Source of the DNA: Polytrichum commune
Lineage: Eukaryota; Streptophyta; Polytrichopsida; Polytrichales; Polytrichaceae
Reading direction: 5' to 3'
Length of the DNA stretch: 64,000 bases
Assembly: GCA_950295325.1 (NCBI GenBank)
Contig: OX485804.1
Span: 23,248,001-23,312,000, forward strand
A model generated the notes under the pieces. The model was not told the origin of the DNA and did no database searches. It was given only the letters and a program-made list of their open reading frames with translations. Below, piece by piece: positions 48,590-59,570 of this stretch. The translations under genes were made by a program, and so were the position numbers. The stretch's first letter is position 1, and every line of letters starts with the position of its first letter.

Positions 48590-50640
48590 CAGTTCACTCA
48601 GGAAGGTCCTCTTCTAGTTCACTGGAGGTTGTTTGTTCTTCATTATGAATAGGAAGGTATCATTTTCCTTCTTGGATATGTATGGCTTGCCATTCACACT
48701 TCATATTACAACTATAAAGCTCCATGGATGCTTCCCTTCTTGCCTTAATGCGTGCTTGTATGATTGCATCATCTAGAATCTGTTCACTGGTCAATGATTG
48801 AGATTGATGTTTCTCGAAGTCTTTTGATAAAAAAAAGTGGTGTTGAATTATCTGATACCAGTCTTTGACTAATTGAGCTTCATGTAAAATCAAAGAACTG
48901 ATGGAACAATCGCTTAATTGAATTTACGACATAGCTTCAGGATTGAACTAGCTTACCATATAATTTGTCACATGTTGCTCACCTCAGCAAAATATCAATG
49001 TACGGTCGGTTCAATTCATAGCAACACTTCTGAATTGCAAGGTTTGTTCTTCAGTGAAAGTTAAGCTTCTCAAGTACTTTCCGCAACTCGTCAGTAGCAG
49101 TCCACAATTCAATCCTTGCTCAACAACGACTTGCTCCGTTTTCAAATCGATTGTGCTCAGCATCTAGAATGTCCAGCCAAAGGGGTCGAATGAGATTGCC
49201 TTCTACATCAAAAGAACTCGCTCCAGTGGAAGGTCTGAATATATTATGGCATTAATAGCGGTGAAGGATGGCTGATTTGCCACACTATTAGCTATTCCAG
49301 ACATCTCGGCATCTTTGAAGACTTTTGACATTCCCACATGCAGACACGACTTTCTCTATGGCCTCAGTCGCCTTGGCCTGCAAATTTTTGCCTTTGATTA
49401 TCCAAACAAATTGATAGCGCAAGTGCACATGCAAAGTACAAGTATGAACTCTATGAAGGGGGATGGAAAGAACCGTTCTCCAGCGCTTCAAATTCGGCCC
49501 ATCTTGTACAGGTGCACCACACATGTGATTAGAGAACATACCGCCTTCCCAAGAATGACCATGGTTCCTTCAACAATTCCTCCGCTTGCTTCATTGTGGT
49601 CACAACTGGTTTTCCGTTGCTTGCATGCAATAAATACAAGAGTGTCCAGCATTTGGACCAGATTTCAATACATACATGCATTTCAACGTTTTCACATCGC
49701 CACTCATATGCCAATGTATATCAAATCTTCTTAACCCACTTACTTCAAAGAACTGGCCAACCACTGCTTTGATCAACTTCCGTATTTGAGTATGATCAAA
49801 GACCCACTTCAGAATGTTTTATGACTCTTGATGACTTGAAAAGATGCTATAGTGAATATCTCACTCAGATTGTACTAAGAAGTACAGAGGACAACCTTTT
49901 TGGATGTCAGGCTTCAAAGCTCGATTCATGACAGATATGGAGGCTCGTTCTAGTTTTTGGCCGTGTATTATCCCAACTTCGTCAACCAGCTTCAATATAA
50001 ACATCGATAGTTTTCCTTCAAGTTTTGCAAAAGGGACCATGGTCAATTAGTTATATGATCTAAAGAGAATGTAAAGTAATTAAATTAATTAGTTAAAAAT
50101 CGGGAAAATGCTTTTAATTACCTGTGCACACACGGGGGTCACTTTCTCTTAGAATAAGTATACAAATGTGATCGCGCAGTATTTTTGGCGTAGTATTTCT
50201 GGGTATTTTTTCGACGACATCAAACGCTGGCCCAAGAGCAGAGCATCATCACATTATGAAAATAGGGGTTGAGATGTCTGCCAAACCGAGTCCAAAGTTG
50301 TATTCGGATGAGGTTGTACACAATTCATAGCACAAAGTGAGTTCCATGGACATTCAGAACATCCATACTCACAACATTAATAGGGCTACAAGATCGGCAG
50401 TAACAAAAATTTGGTCGTATCCTGGTTCAATTTTCTTGCCACTTTCTCATCCAAGATACATCTGCGATCCCTCTGATTCTAAGCAAGGCCGTAGATGACA
50501 AAAAAAAATTTGTATACTAGGCCTTCATCTAGGCAATCCAGATGCTTTATTCCCCAAAGAATGTCGCACCTTGGCAAGTAAAATTCTCTTCCCAAGGTTT
50601 TACGAAATCCTAACAGTCCATACTAAGTATTTGACGCATG
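48590..50640. other. Between inverted repeat and peroxidase, no gene seen
   Basis: Short minus-strand frames (for example 49861-50046, 49529-49714, 49288-49539, 48660-48893) follow each other as if they were scraps of one broken gene. I do not recognise any family and see no consistent splice pattern. It may be a degraded pseudogene. Confidence 0.35.
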
Positions 50641-50644
50641 GGGT

Positions 50645-53600
50645 TTAGGAGGTGGGATTCATGGCTGGGTCCTGATTATGGGAGTTCCTCACCCAGCACT
50701 GCTTCCGAATCTGGCCCTGGGTGCCCGTCAGAACGCCGATCTTGCCCATCTTCCTGAGTGAGATTCCAAACTGCTCAAAGAAGGCCTTCTGGTCCTTGGC
50801 GAACCGCTTCACCAGTTTTACTGTCCGGGGGTCATTGAACAGAGATTTGTCGGATGTGAACAGCCCCAAGCCGGTCTCGAGATTCTTGAAGTACTGGTTA
50901 TCGAACTTGAGGGGTGTCACGGGGTCCTGGAAGAACTGGGTGTTGGGGTCGAAGTTGGGGGCCTTGAGGACGCCGTTGTCAGTGCAGTTGGCGAGGAGTT
51001 CGCGTCCATAAGGTTCCTGGTATTGGGGGTCTACGTGTGGGTAGATCCGGTCGCTAATACTGGAGCAATGACCTTGGCCGATTGTGTGCGCACCTGCGCA
51101 AATACACCACGACAATCCAAACCACAAATTACTCAGTAACAGTCAATTTGGCAGAGGGTGTCACCCCAAATACTGAACAACATCAGGACTCAATTCGGGT
51201 TTGGGTACGAAGCAGCAGTTACCGACGTAGGCAAACCGCGCCAAACCTAACACATACTCCCTCCGTCCCAAAATGCTTGTCCTACCCGGAGTTTTCTGTT
51301 CCAGAATGATTGTCCGATTTCAAATGTTTATTGATTTTGTTGATGTAAATTTTTTTCCCAAACAATCTTGTGTACCAAACAATTTCTACATTAACAAAAT
51401 CTATAAACATTTGATTTCGGACAATCATTTTGGGACAGATTACTCCGGGGTGTAGGACAAACATTACGGGATGGAAGGAGTAACACAAAACCAACTCTGT
51501 CCAACACTATGTACAATAATCTGTTACAACCCTAAACCATAAAGTGTGTAACAATCAAATGGGGGGCACAGGAAATGGTTGGGAAGGATGCAATTACACA
51601 ATTACACCACTTCTGATTATTTACCTCTGGGTGCTCTACTCCACATGGCACACCAGTTTATATACTCTACATAGCTGGCGCACCCCGTGCATGGATTATT
51701 GTTTATAGTACAACCCCATTCGGAGCTGCTCCAACGATTTAATAGCTACAATGATATAGGTGTTCTGGAGGTGCTTTCACATCGTCACGAAAATTTTAAG
51801 ACTGTTCAATTTTAATACTGGGTGGTTAGTACCCCTAATTTATAAATATGTCGTGGAAGTGCCTCTGATGTTCGACAGGGTAAACCTTTTCTAATTCAGA
51901 CACAAATGGTAGCCATGGATTCCTCTCAACACCAACCCCCTCGTCTTTTGTGAAATAACCAAATTTCATCAATCTACACCACGGATTTGCAAATACTCGA
52001 GAAGACCAAGAACTTGAGTTTGGATATGTTCGATGGGGAAAAATCTTCAAGCAATCAATGACCGATCGACAAAGCAGGCAAGACAGATTAGAACAGCAGG
52101 TAGGGTGTTAGGTCATTCAGCTTACTCACCGGAGAGAGTGACGAGGTCGACAAGGTCAAGGCCCACATTGTGGAAGTCTTCCAAAAGGCCGGACACGTTA
52201 AGACTGAAAGCGGGCAAGAGAGTCTGCGAGCTCGGAGCGTAGGAAGTGAGTGCATCCTTGCGTCCCAGTTCAATCGGATACAGTGGACCACCCGCCTGCA
52301 GCACCGGAAGAAATTTCATTCTCATTCGTCAGTTTAATGCAACTTTCCAGATTGACTAAGCTGGAAAATGAGCACTGTAATAATCGATGAAATGAGCATT
52401 GCAACAATCGATGAAAAAAAGACAAGTAAGGCAATATTCCCCCAATTCAAAGGGTTAACGTTTGAATGTAATGAATGCCTCCATGCCTTGACTCCTACTT
52501 GCGCTACTGACATGTCTGGATGAATTGCACTACGATATATTTTTCAGAGTAATAGGTTGCCAGACAGCAGTTCCATCGAGATCCAAGGAGGAAACCAGAC
52601 AAAGCAACATTGCAAATTCCTTGGAGAAGAAACACAGCTAATCATCAAGACAACAGTTCAATGTCTTGCTTTATTACACTATTCATTTCCAGAGTTCCTT
52701 CAAAGCAGTAGTTCCATCCAGACCAGATGAGGCAAAACAAAAGAATGCAACTGCATTCCAACAGAAAGAGAGTATTAATCAAGTTAAATTAATTGGATTC
52801 ATTGGATGATTAAAGATGAATTGGATTAATGTCCCAGGAGCTGTTCCAACAAGATCTCATGACTCGGAAAGACTAAAGAATGAACCTCTTCCTAAGACCT
52901 TACAACCATTACAATAGAATGTTTCATATAATTATGTCATGATGATTTCAACTTGCTTGCAACATACTTCCAGAGCATTTCCATCAAGATCCATTGACTG
53001 GGAAAGGCACGAAAGAACATTGCAACATTCCCTGAAAAAGAGAGTAACTTAACCCTCCAAGACAAAAACCTTGACAAACACTATACAGTCTTCATGATGA
53101 ATTGCACTAACTTCCAGACCACACAGTTCCATCAATATCCGATGAGGAAATCAGACCCCCCAAAAAACTGAAAAGCTCACTTAAACACTGTCACATCATT
53201 AGTATTGGTTACCAAAATGACCCCATCCCAGCTCACCTGGTGGACGGAGTAGACAGCGGTAACGGCCAGCACATCAGCACACGACACCACCCCCGGGCAC
53301 GTCTCCTCCAACTCCGCCTTCATCTCGTCAATGATGTTGAAGTCCGTCAGGCTGAAGTTGATGGCCGCATCCTTCTCCGCCACACTAGTCCGGCTGGAGT
53401 TCAACAGGACGGACCCGTCACAACCCTGTACAAAGCAGTCGTGGAAGAACAATCGAAGCAGAGGCGCAGGGTTAGTGGGGTCCAACTTGGAGTACTTCGC
53501 CACCACCTTCTTCACAATGCTTTGCAGCTCAGGACACTGCTTCTCGTAGTAATGCAGCTTCAAAGGAGGCGCAAGATATTCAGGCACACTGTCTGGATCT

Positions 53601-53737
53601 TCTGCCAGCTTCCTGATGTTTCTGGGAACGATGAAATGCGCATCACCTACAGTCACTAGTTGCACCACACTAGCCGCCACCACTAGAGCTAGCACCACCC
53701 CACTAATGTTCCCTCCATAGCACCCTCTGCTCCCCAT
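50645..53737 (-). CDS. Secreted class III haem peroxidase
   Basis: Complement(join(50645..51093,52130..52295,53237..53737)), 371 aa. It uses haem and H2O2 to oxidise phenolic compounds in the wall or apoplast. Residues 1 to about 33 form a signal peptide. The distal site is RLFFHDCF with Arg95 and His99. Calcium and disulfide residues follow (GCDGS). SCADVLAVTA precedes the first junction. The proximal haem His is His225 in LSGAHTIG. The middle exon is 166 bp, as in many plant peroxidases. All junctions are GT/AG. I chose the ATG at 53737 (MGSRGCYGG), which gives a clean signal peptide. A possible minus-strand TATA (TATATAA, about 54283-54291) lies 550 bp upstream. The large introns (941 and 1036 bp) hold repeats. 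The frame is intact. Confidence 0.93.
51257..51480. mobile_element. Stowaway-like MITE in peroxidase intron 2
   Basis: Starts CTCCCTCCGTCCCAAAATG and ends CGGGATGGAAGGAG, flanked by TA on both sides. This is the classic end sequence and target duplication of Stowaway (Tc1/Mariner-type) MITEs. 224 bp, intronic. Confidence 0.85.
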
Positions 53738-54655
53738 CGTGCAACCCACCTGATCGATGATCCCACTGGCCTAGTCTTTTTCCACAGGTGGATTCGATCC
53801 TTTTTGTGTGATACCTAGACCTATAGATACCTATGATCGCTGGTGGAATGTGGAACGACGCTGCGAATTCTAAGCATACAGGAGCTCCTCAGTGCAGCAG
53901 CTACTGACGAGGGCAAGCTAACTACTAACTTCCCAGAGGATTCCTCGAGCGGACGCGGCTGCTCGATGATCGTGACCTTACTGTTATGGCTGCCGAGGAG
54001 TGAGAGTGAAATGGGCGAGCAACTGATCGGCTTGCTTCCGGCAGCAAAACAAAACTGTGTTGTAAGGGAGATGATGATTGATGATGACCTATGCTAAGTC
54101 ACGCTCCTGCTGACAGACTTTCTAGTATTGACCACTACGTATGATGAGCAGCAGTTTAAGTACTACTGGAGGAGGCCGCACTTCAGAAGTTCACATAATC
54201 AACTTAAGAACTTGCTGCAAGTTGTGATGCTTCGGAGATGCTGCCCACTCCCTGCACCGATGGAAGGTATACTGCATACTACTTATATATGTAGTGCCGT
54301 CTTCGGTCTTTGGTGGGGCAGCGGTGCTCAGAAGCTAAATTTTGTTTCATAATTAATTAATAGGAAGCAACCTGCACGGCGTAATTGTGCCGGCTAATTC
54401 GGCAACACACACACTGCAGTGCACAGCACGAAGTCAACCCGCATGATCATTATCGGTAGTCCAGCTTTCAGGGATCCAGCTTCAAATGGAATTCCCATAT
54501 GCTCATACTGTTTGAGCCCAGAATTAGCATCAGAGGGCCATAATCAGTCAACGAGGCCCATTTGAGATTATTTTACCACAAATCCATGGCGCTGGAGTTT
54601 CTACCAACACTTCAAGTGGCATTAATTAGCTAGCATGCTGTAGAAGTGGTATCAT
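53738..54655. other. Peroxidase upstream region
   Basis: No gene. It would hold the promoter and leader of the peroxidase. A minus-strand TATATAA near 54283-54291 is the only candidate core element. Confidence 0.4.
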
Positions 54656-54671
54656 AGAATATGGAAGTTGC

Positions 54672-54775
54672 GTTCACGCCCGGGGGGTTCCGCCTCCCCC
54701 CGGTGAGGGCGTGTCCTTCTTGCTTTTTATTCATTTTTGGCGTTGGTCGATTGACCTCCTGTCTCTCAAAAAAAA
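54672..54775 (+). mobile_element. Short retroposed insert with poly(A) and 16-bp duplication
   Basis: A 104-bp GC-rich then T-rich segment ends in a run of A. It is flanked by the 16-bp direct repeat AGAATATGGAAGTTGC (54656-54671 and 54776-54791). Poly(A) and a long target duplication are signs of LINE-driven insertion, so this is a truncated LINE or a SINE. It lies about 0.9 kb upstream of the peroxidase start. Confidence 0.75.
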
Positions 54776-55175
54776 AGAATATGGAAGTTGCCTGCCCGGG
54801 CCTTATCCACCTTCCAAATAATTCATTAGTTTGGTGTTTCTAGGAAGAACATGCTCCCTAAGAGTTTGTAGTGGATCCATCCCATAGCCCCGTCACTGAG
54901 GCGCTGTGAATGAGCCTCTTGATTTCGCGAGCATGGTGCATCCGGACCGTTGATCCACCAAGGCCCATCCAAGGGCCTCAATGATCCTAGGTGGCGAGGG
55001 GGTGGGGGTGGTGCTTGCCACCAAGGTAGGTGGGGGCCGGGGTGGTGCTTGCCACCAAGGCGGGGTGGGGCCGTGGGCCTCATGTCTTTTTTCGGGGAGG
55101 CCGGCTTTAGGGTGGTGTCGGGCCTAGTGGCTAGGCGGGCTCGGTGGGCTAGGCAGCTAGGTAGGCCTACTTACT

Positions 55176-55335
55176 AACTAACTATTTGGTTACCCTTACT
55201 CTACTTACTAAATAACTAGTTGGTTGGTAACCCTTACTCTACTTACCAAATAACTAGTTGGTTATCCTTACTCTACTTACTAAATAACTAGTTGGTTACC
55301 CTTACTCTACTTACTAAATAACTAGTTGGTTACCC
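55176..55335. repeat. Tandem repeat in left MULE terminal repeat
   Basis: Five units of about 33 bp around TACTAAATAACTAGTTGGTT. Mirrored at about 59114-59273. Confidence 0.85.
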
Positions 55336-55346
55336 TTACTTGCTAA

Positions 55347-55844
55347 GGGCCACTTCACACACGAGCCAAGAGCCATGACCGTGAAATAGTGAGAGCCCAC
55401 AAGAAAGTGTCTAAAGGCCGTCCCAAGACACCTCCAAAATCATGTAGTGCGGTCACGGATCCTCAAGTGTACTGTGAAGTCATATGTACCGGGCCCTCAA
55501 CCAAATGCTATTTCATTGAATTCCTATTCATGCGGGTCCTCACACATGATAAAATAGAATAAACCAACGGTTGTGAGCGTTTGGAATGTGATGGTCTCCC
55601 AATTTTGTGTTAGGCCTACCTCCAAGATGTGGTTTTTGAAAGTAATCCAAGTGACCATGAAACGTGACCCATTTGATGCCATGTAGGAATCAATGTAGAC
55701 TTTACATCCATCTTGCATTCACTTACTCTGTGGGTCCTTCAAATGTAATGTGAAGTGAACTTGGACCGGCTCCGCCTTTTCCACCAATAAGAGTGCTCAA
55801 AGTGTAAGGGTCACAAGCTCTCAGTCTCGTGTGTGAAGTGGCCC
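55347..55844. mobile_element. PIF/Harbinger-like MITE nested in MULE end
   Basis: GGGCCACTTCACACACGAG to CTCGTGTGTGAAGTGGCCC, flanked by TAA on both sides (55344-55346 and 55845-55847). Same family as 3951-4456. An inverted copy in the other MULE end (57842-59102) is split by the solo LTR. Confidence 0.8.
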
Positions 55845-56530
55845 TAAGTGGCAAGGGACGGCTAAGGCTGGGTCATTTCTTTTACGTACTCATACATGAA
55901 TTTACACTTCAAAGCAATGTGGGCACTTCCAACTTCCCCCAACATTGTAAGGTAACCGCATCTTAAACGGACATTCTTTTTTTTCACCCACTTGTACTAA
56001 GATACTAGGATGCCAAATATGTAATTAATGCGAGATGATTAGCACATCCAATTTGTGCCCATGCCCATTTTCCTCATAATTTGAGGAGCTCATGTGAATA
56101 TTCTATTCACTATCAAAATGAACATTCCATAAGTTAAAACAATTACCATTTAGGCATCCCAAATTATGAGATTTGTTCCATTTAGCATGGTTAATAAGTT
56201 CTCAACACGATGTCCTCTATCTTTTCAAGACATGCATTTTGGTATCTATACCTAACTTCAAGACTTGCACATATACCACTCAAATATACATGTCCAATTA
56301 AGAAGAGTGACCACAAAAGGCCCATATACATTTGTAAATAATTGTATCATACTTAGTGTCACCTACATTACATAATATATGTATTATGCCTATTGTCAAG
56401 CAAATCGAATATTTTTATCTGGAAATGTAATGCCTCTAATGACATTACCATTATATTGTAATTCTATGCTATATGATTGTGGATAGTCTCCCTCCTTGCA
56501 ATGGTTGTAACATGATAGCCTACCAATATA

Positions 56531-57842
56531 CTATTTGTTTGTTTTGTCATTGAAAATCTCCACCAACTTTCCAACCAATGACCCATCAATGCCAATTGTT
56601 CCAAATTCTAACTCGCCTCTAGTCACTTGCGAAGCACAAATCCTACACGAGGTGGAATCATAACTAGATAAAATGATATTATAGTCTCTGCACACACAAC
56701 ATTTTTGCTTGAAAACCTTTGGAAATTGTACGCGCTTTCGTTTTTGGGCAACATATTGTCGTTGGTGTTTTTCCCTTGTATTATTTGGCCTTTGTAAACC
56801 TTGCGTACTTATCTCGGTTGTAGTAGAAGGTTGGGTCATATCATCTTCCATGGTGACCATTGTGTCCTCTCCCCTCCAAGGCCTCCCATGACCAAATCTT
56901 GTCCTAGTCACATGAGCTTGGATAGAAGAAATATTAGTTCCTGCACGAGGTAGACTAATTGCTTTGGGTGTAACCCTAGGATTAAATATTGATTTCGTGG
57001 TTCTCCTGAACACCTTAACTTCTTTATCCAAGGCATCAAGTTGTGGTTGAGTTAGTAAATAGATTTTATCTCGCATGAAAAAATCACGCATAATGGCTTG
57101 AATCCTATCATTTATGGAATCAACAGTAATATTAGTCCCTTGACTAACTTGGGTGCCCAAATCTTCCATGGGTTCATCTTCCAAAGATAATGGAAGCATA
57201 CTGACATTTGCATCATTACATATTATGTCCTCTTCACCTTCAGCCTCCGTAACTGCCTCTGCAAAACAAATGATTTTACGATCAATAACTTAAATCATAA
57301 CGTAATTTAATAAATTATGCAATGTCAATATCTCGATATCAACCCATTCTATACTTATATATCAAAGTTTCCCACATATCTCATTAGACGGCCACAAAAA
57401 CTCTACCACTCGCGTTAACTACGTTAACATTCTCCTTATAATATGTAGCTAATCATTTTTCAATTCCAAATAATACCTAGTTTGTATATGAGTTGAGTTT
57501 CTGACATACCTATTGGATTGCTTTCTTCGTCGTCAAATAATGTGTCATTTTTTATTGGCCTTCCCGCTTCAGTTGAAGCTTCAACCTCAAAATTTTCATA
57601 TACAACATGTAAAAATCCCTCTTCGTTCGATGATAGTAGTAATATCTTCAAATGTTTTAACTCTCGATCCAATATCATGCGTACAACCAACATATGCTTA
57701 CATATGTGCACTCGGTCGTTGCACACACAACACTCAGAACCTAGGTTTAATGCATACCAAACATTTGGATTTGTTTGACTTCGAACCAAAAATTCCATAC
57801 TATATGGATCAATTATTTCTAAATGTCCTTCTTGCCACTTAG
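56531..57842 (-). pseudogene. Truncated MULE transposase C-terminus with SWIM finger
   Basis: Complement(join(56531..57258,57510..57842)), with one 251-bp GT/AG intron joining in frame. The first part has a SWIM zinc finger, ECCVCNDRVHICKHML (CxC...CxH), which ends many MULE transposases. The second exon is Thr/Gln-rich, then Lys/Arg-rich, and ends with a second Cys cluster (CCVCRD...CRIC). Coding sequence runs straight into the inner edge of the terminal repeat at about 57831-57842. The catalytic DDE part is gone, apparently replaced by terminal-repeat sequence. Not functional as a transposase; the remaining frame is open. Confidence 0.7.
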
Positions 57843-58154
57843 GGCCACTTCACACACGAGACTGAGAGCTTGTGACCCTTACACTTTGAGCACTCTTATT
57901 GGTGGAAAAGGCGGAGCCGGTCCAAGTTCACTTCACATTACGTTTGAAGGACCAATAGAGTAAGTGAATGCAAGATGGATGTAAAGTCTACATTGATTCC
58001 TACATGGCATCAAATGGGTCACGTTTCATGGTCACTTGGACTACTTTCAAAAACCACATCTTGGAGGTAGGCCTAACACAAAATTAGGAGACCATCGCAT
58101 TCCGAACGCTCACAACCGTTGGTTTATTCTATTTTATCATGTGTGAGGACCCGC

Positions 58155-58913
58155 TGTCGTAGTGTAAATGCGTACACCATTTACATGTGAACTTATTTTG
58201 TGTTGCATTACGATTCTTTCATTTGGAGGAAAGTAAAAGGGAGTAGAATTAGATTACCTTTTTGTTTACTCATAGTTATTCTTAGTGACTTTTAGTTTAT
58301 ATGTTTTATTCTTATCTATATTTGTTACTCTTAGTTTAGTCTTATTACCCTTTTAGCCTTATTTCTAGTTTTATCCTTAGTTTATTTTTAGACCAATGGA
58401 TAATTAGAAACCATGTGATGAGGATAAGAGGAGGATTTGAGGCCTTATCTCACATGTGTGGTTGAAGATATATGTGGTTGAGGAGAAGAGAGTGGGGAGA
58501 GACAAGTTTTTTGTTGTTGTTGAAAGCTCGACGGTTGTTGTGTATTTTTTTTGGAGAAGAAAACTTGAAATAAAATATGCAATTGAGTTTTTTCATGTGA
58601 TTGTTTTATCTTGAGTGTTTACATGCTTGAAGGAGAGTGAGCGAAAACAAAGTTGTGCTAGTTTGAGTGGAGGGAAGTTTGCTAGCTCTTGCATAGAAAG
58701 AGCTGAGACTTCGACCGTCCACAAAAAGACGGACAAGTCTTTGTTGGCAACAATCCTTTGAAAGAGTAAGACTTATTGATAGATTTGTTTTGTAAAGATT
58801 TGAAAGATTGAGGAAGTTTTGAGGACAATTGAAGATTCGACGGTCCGGCGAGCGAAACCAGTTGCAGCCAGAAGCCCCGTGCTTTCCTAAAGCGGACCCC
58901 TCTCTCCACGACA
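58155..58913. mobile_element. Solo LTR, 759 bp
   Basis: Inserted in the right MULE terminal repeat. It begins TGTCGTAGTG and ends CCACGACA (TG...CA with short inverted ends), with CCGC duplicated at 58151-58154 and 58914-58917. The uninterrupted left terminal repeat shows the empty site. No internal region or second LTR, so it is a solo LTR. Confidence 0.8.
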
Positions 58914-59570
58914 CCGCATGAATAGGAATTCAATGAAATAGCATTTGGTTGAGGGCCCGGTACATATGACTTCACAGTACACTTGAGGATCCGTGACCGC
59001 ACTACATGATTTTGGAGGTGTCTTGGGACGGCCTTTAGACACTTTCTTGTGGGCTCTCACTATTTCACGGTCATGGCTCTTGGCTCGTGTGTGAAGTGGC
59101 CCTTAGCAAGTAAGGGTAACCAACTAGTTATTTAGTAAGTAGAGTAAGGGTAACCAACTAGTTATTTAGTAAGTAGAGTAAGGATAACCAACTAGTTATT
59201 TGGTAAGTAGAGTAAGGGTTACCAACCAACTAGTTATTTAGTAAGTAGAGTAAGGGTAACCAAATAGTTAGTTAGTAAGTAGGCCTACCTAGCTGCCTAG
59301 CCCACCGAGCCCGCCTAGCCACTAGGCCCGACACCACCCTAAAGCCGGCCTCCCCGAAAAAAGACATGAGGCCCACGGCCCCACCCCGCCTTGGTGGCAA
59401 GCACCACCCCGGCCCCCACCTACCTTGGTGGCAAGCACCACCCCCACCCCCTCGCCACCTAGGATCATTGAGGCCCTTGGATGGGCCTTGGTGGATCAAC
59501 GGTCCGGATGCACCATGCTCGCGAAATCAAGAGGCTCATTCACAGCGCCTCAGTGACGGGGATCCCATAG

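Larger units (their letters stand above)
54888..59561 (-). mobile_element. Mutator-like element with 968-bp terminal repeats
   Basis: 4,674-bp element flanked by a perfect 9-bp duplication ATCCCATAG (54879-54887 and 59562-59570), the length typical of MULEs. Ends are CCCCGTCACTGAGGCGCTG and its inverse. The terminal repeats (54888-55855 and 57831-59561) match in length at 968 bp once the solo LTR and its 4-bp duplication are removed. Both contain the same Harbinger-like MITE and a tandem repeat. The interior holds only the C-terminal part of a transposase, so the element is non-autonomous. Confidence 0.9.

Noticed and set aside
54950-55177. A 75-residue Gly-rich frame and its mirror at 59272-59499
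   Set aside because: It lies in the MULE terminal repeats and has no start context or domain.
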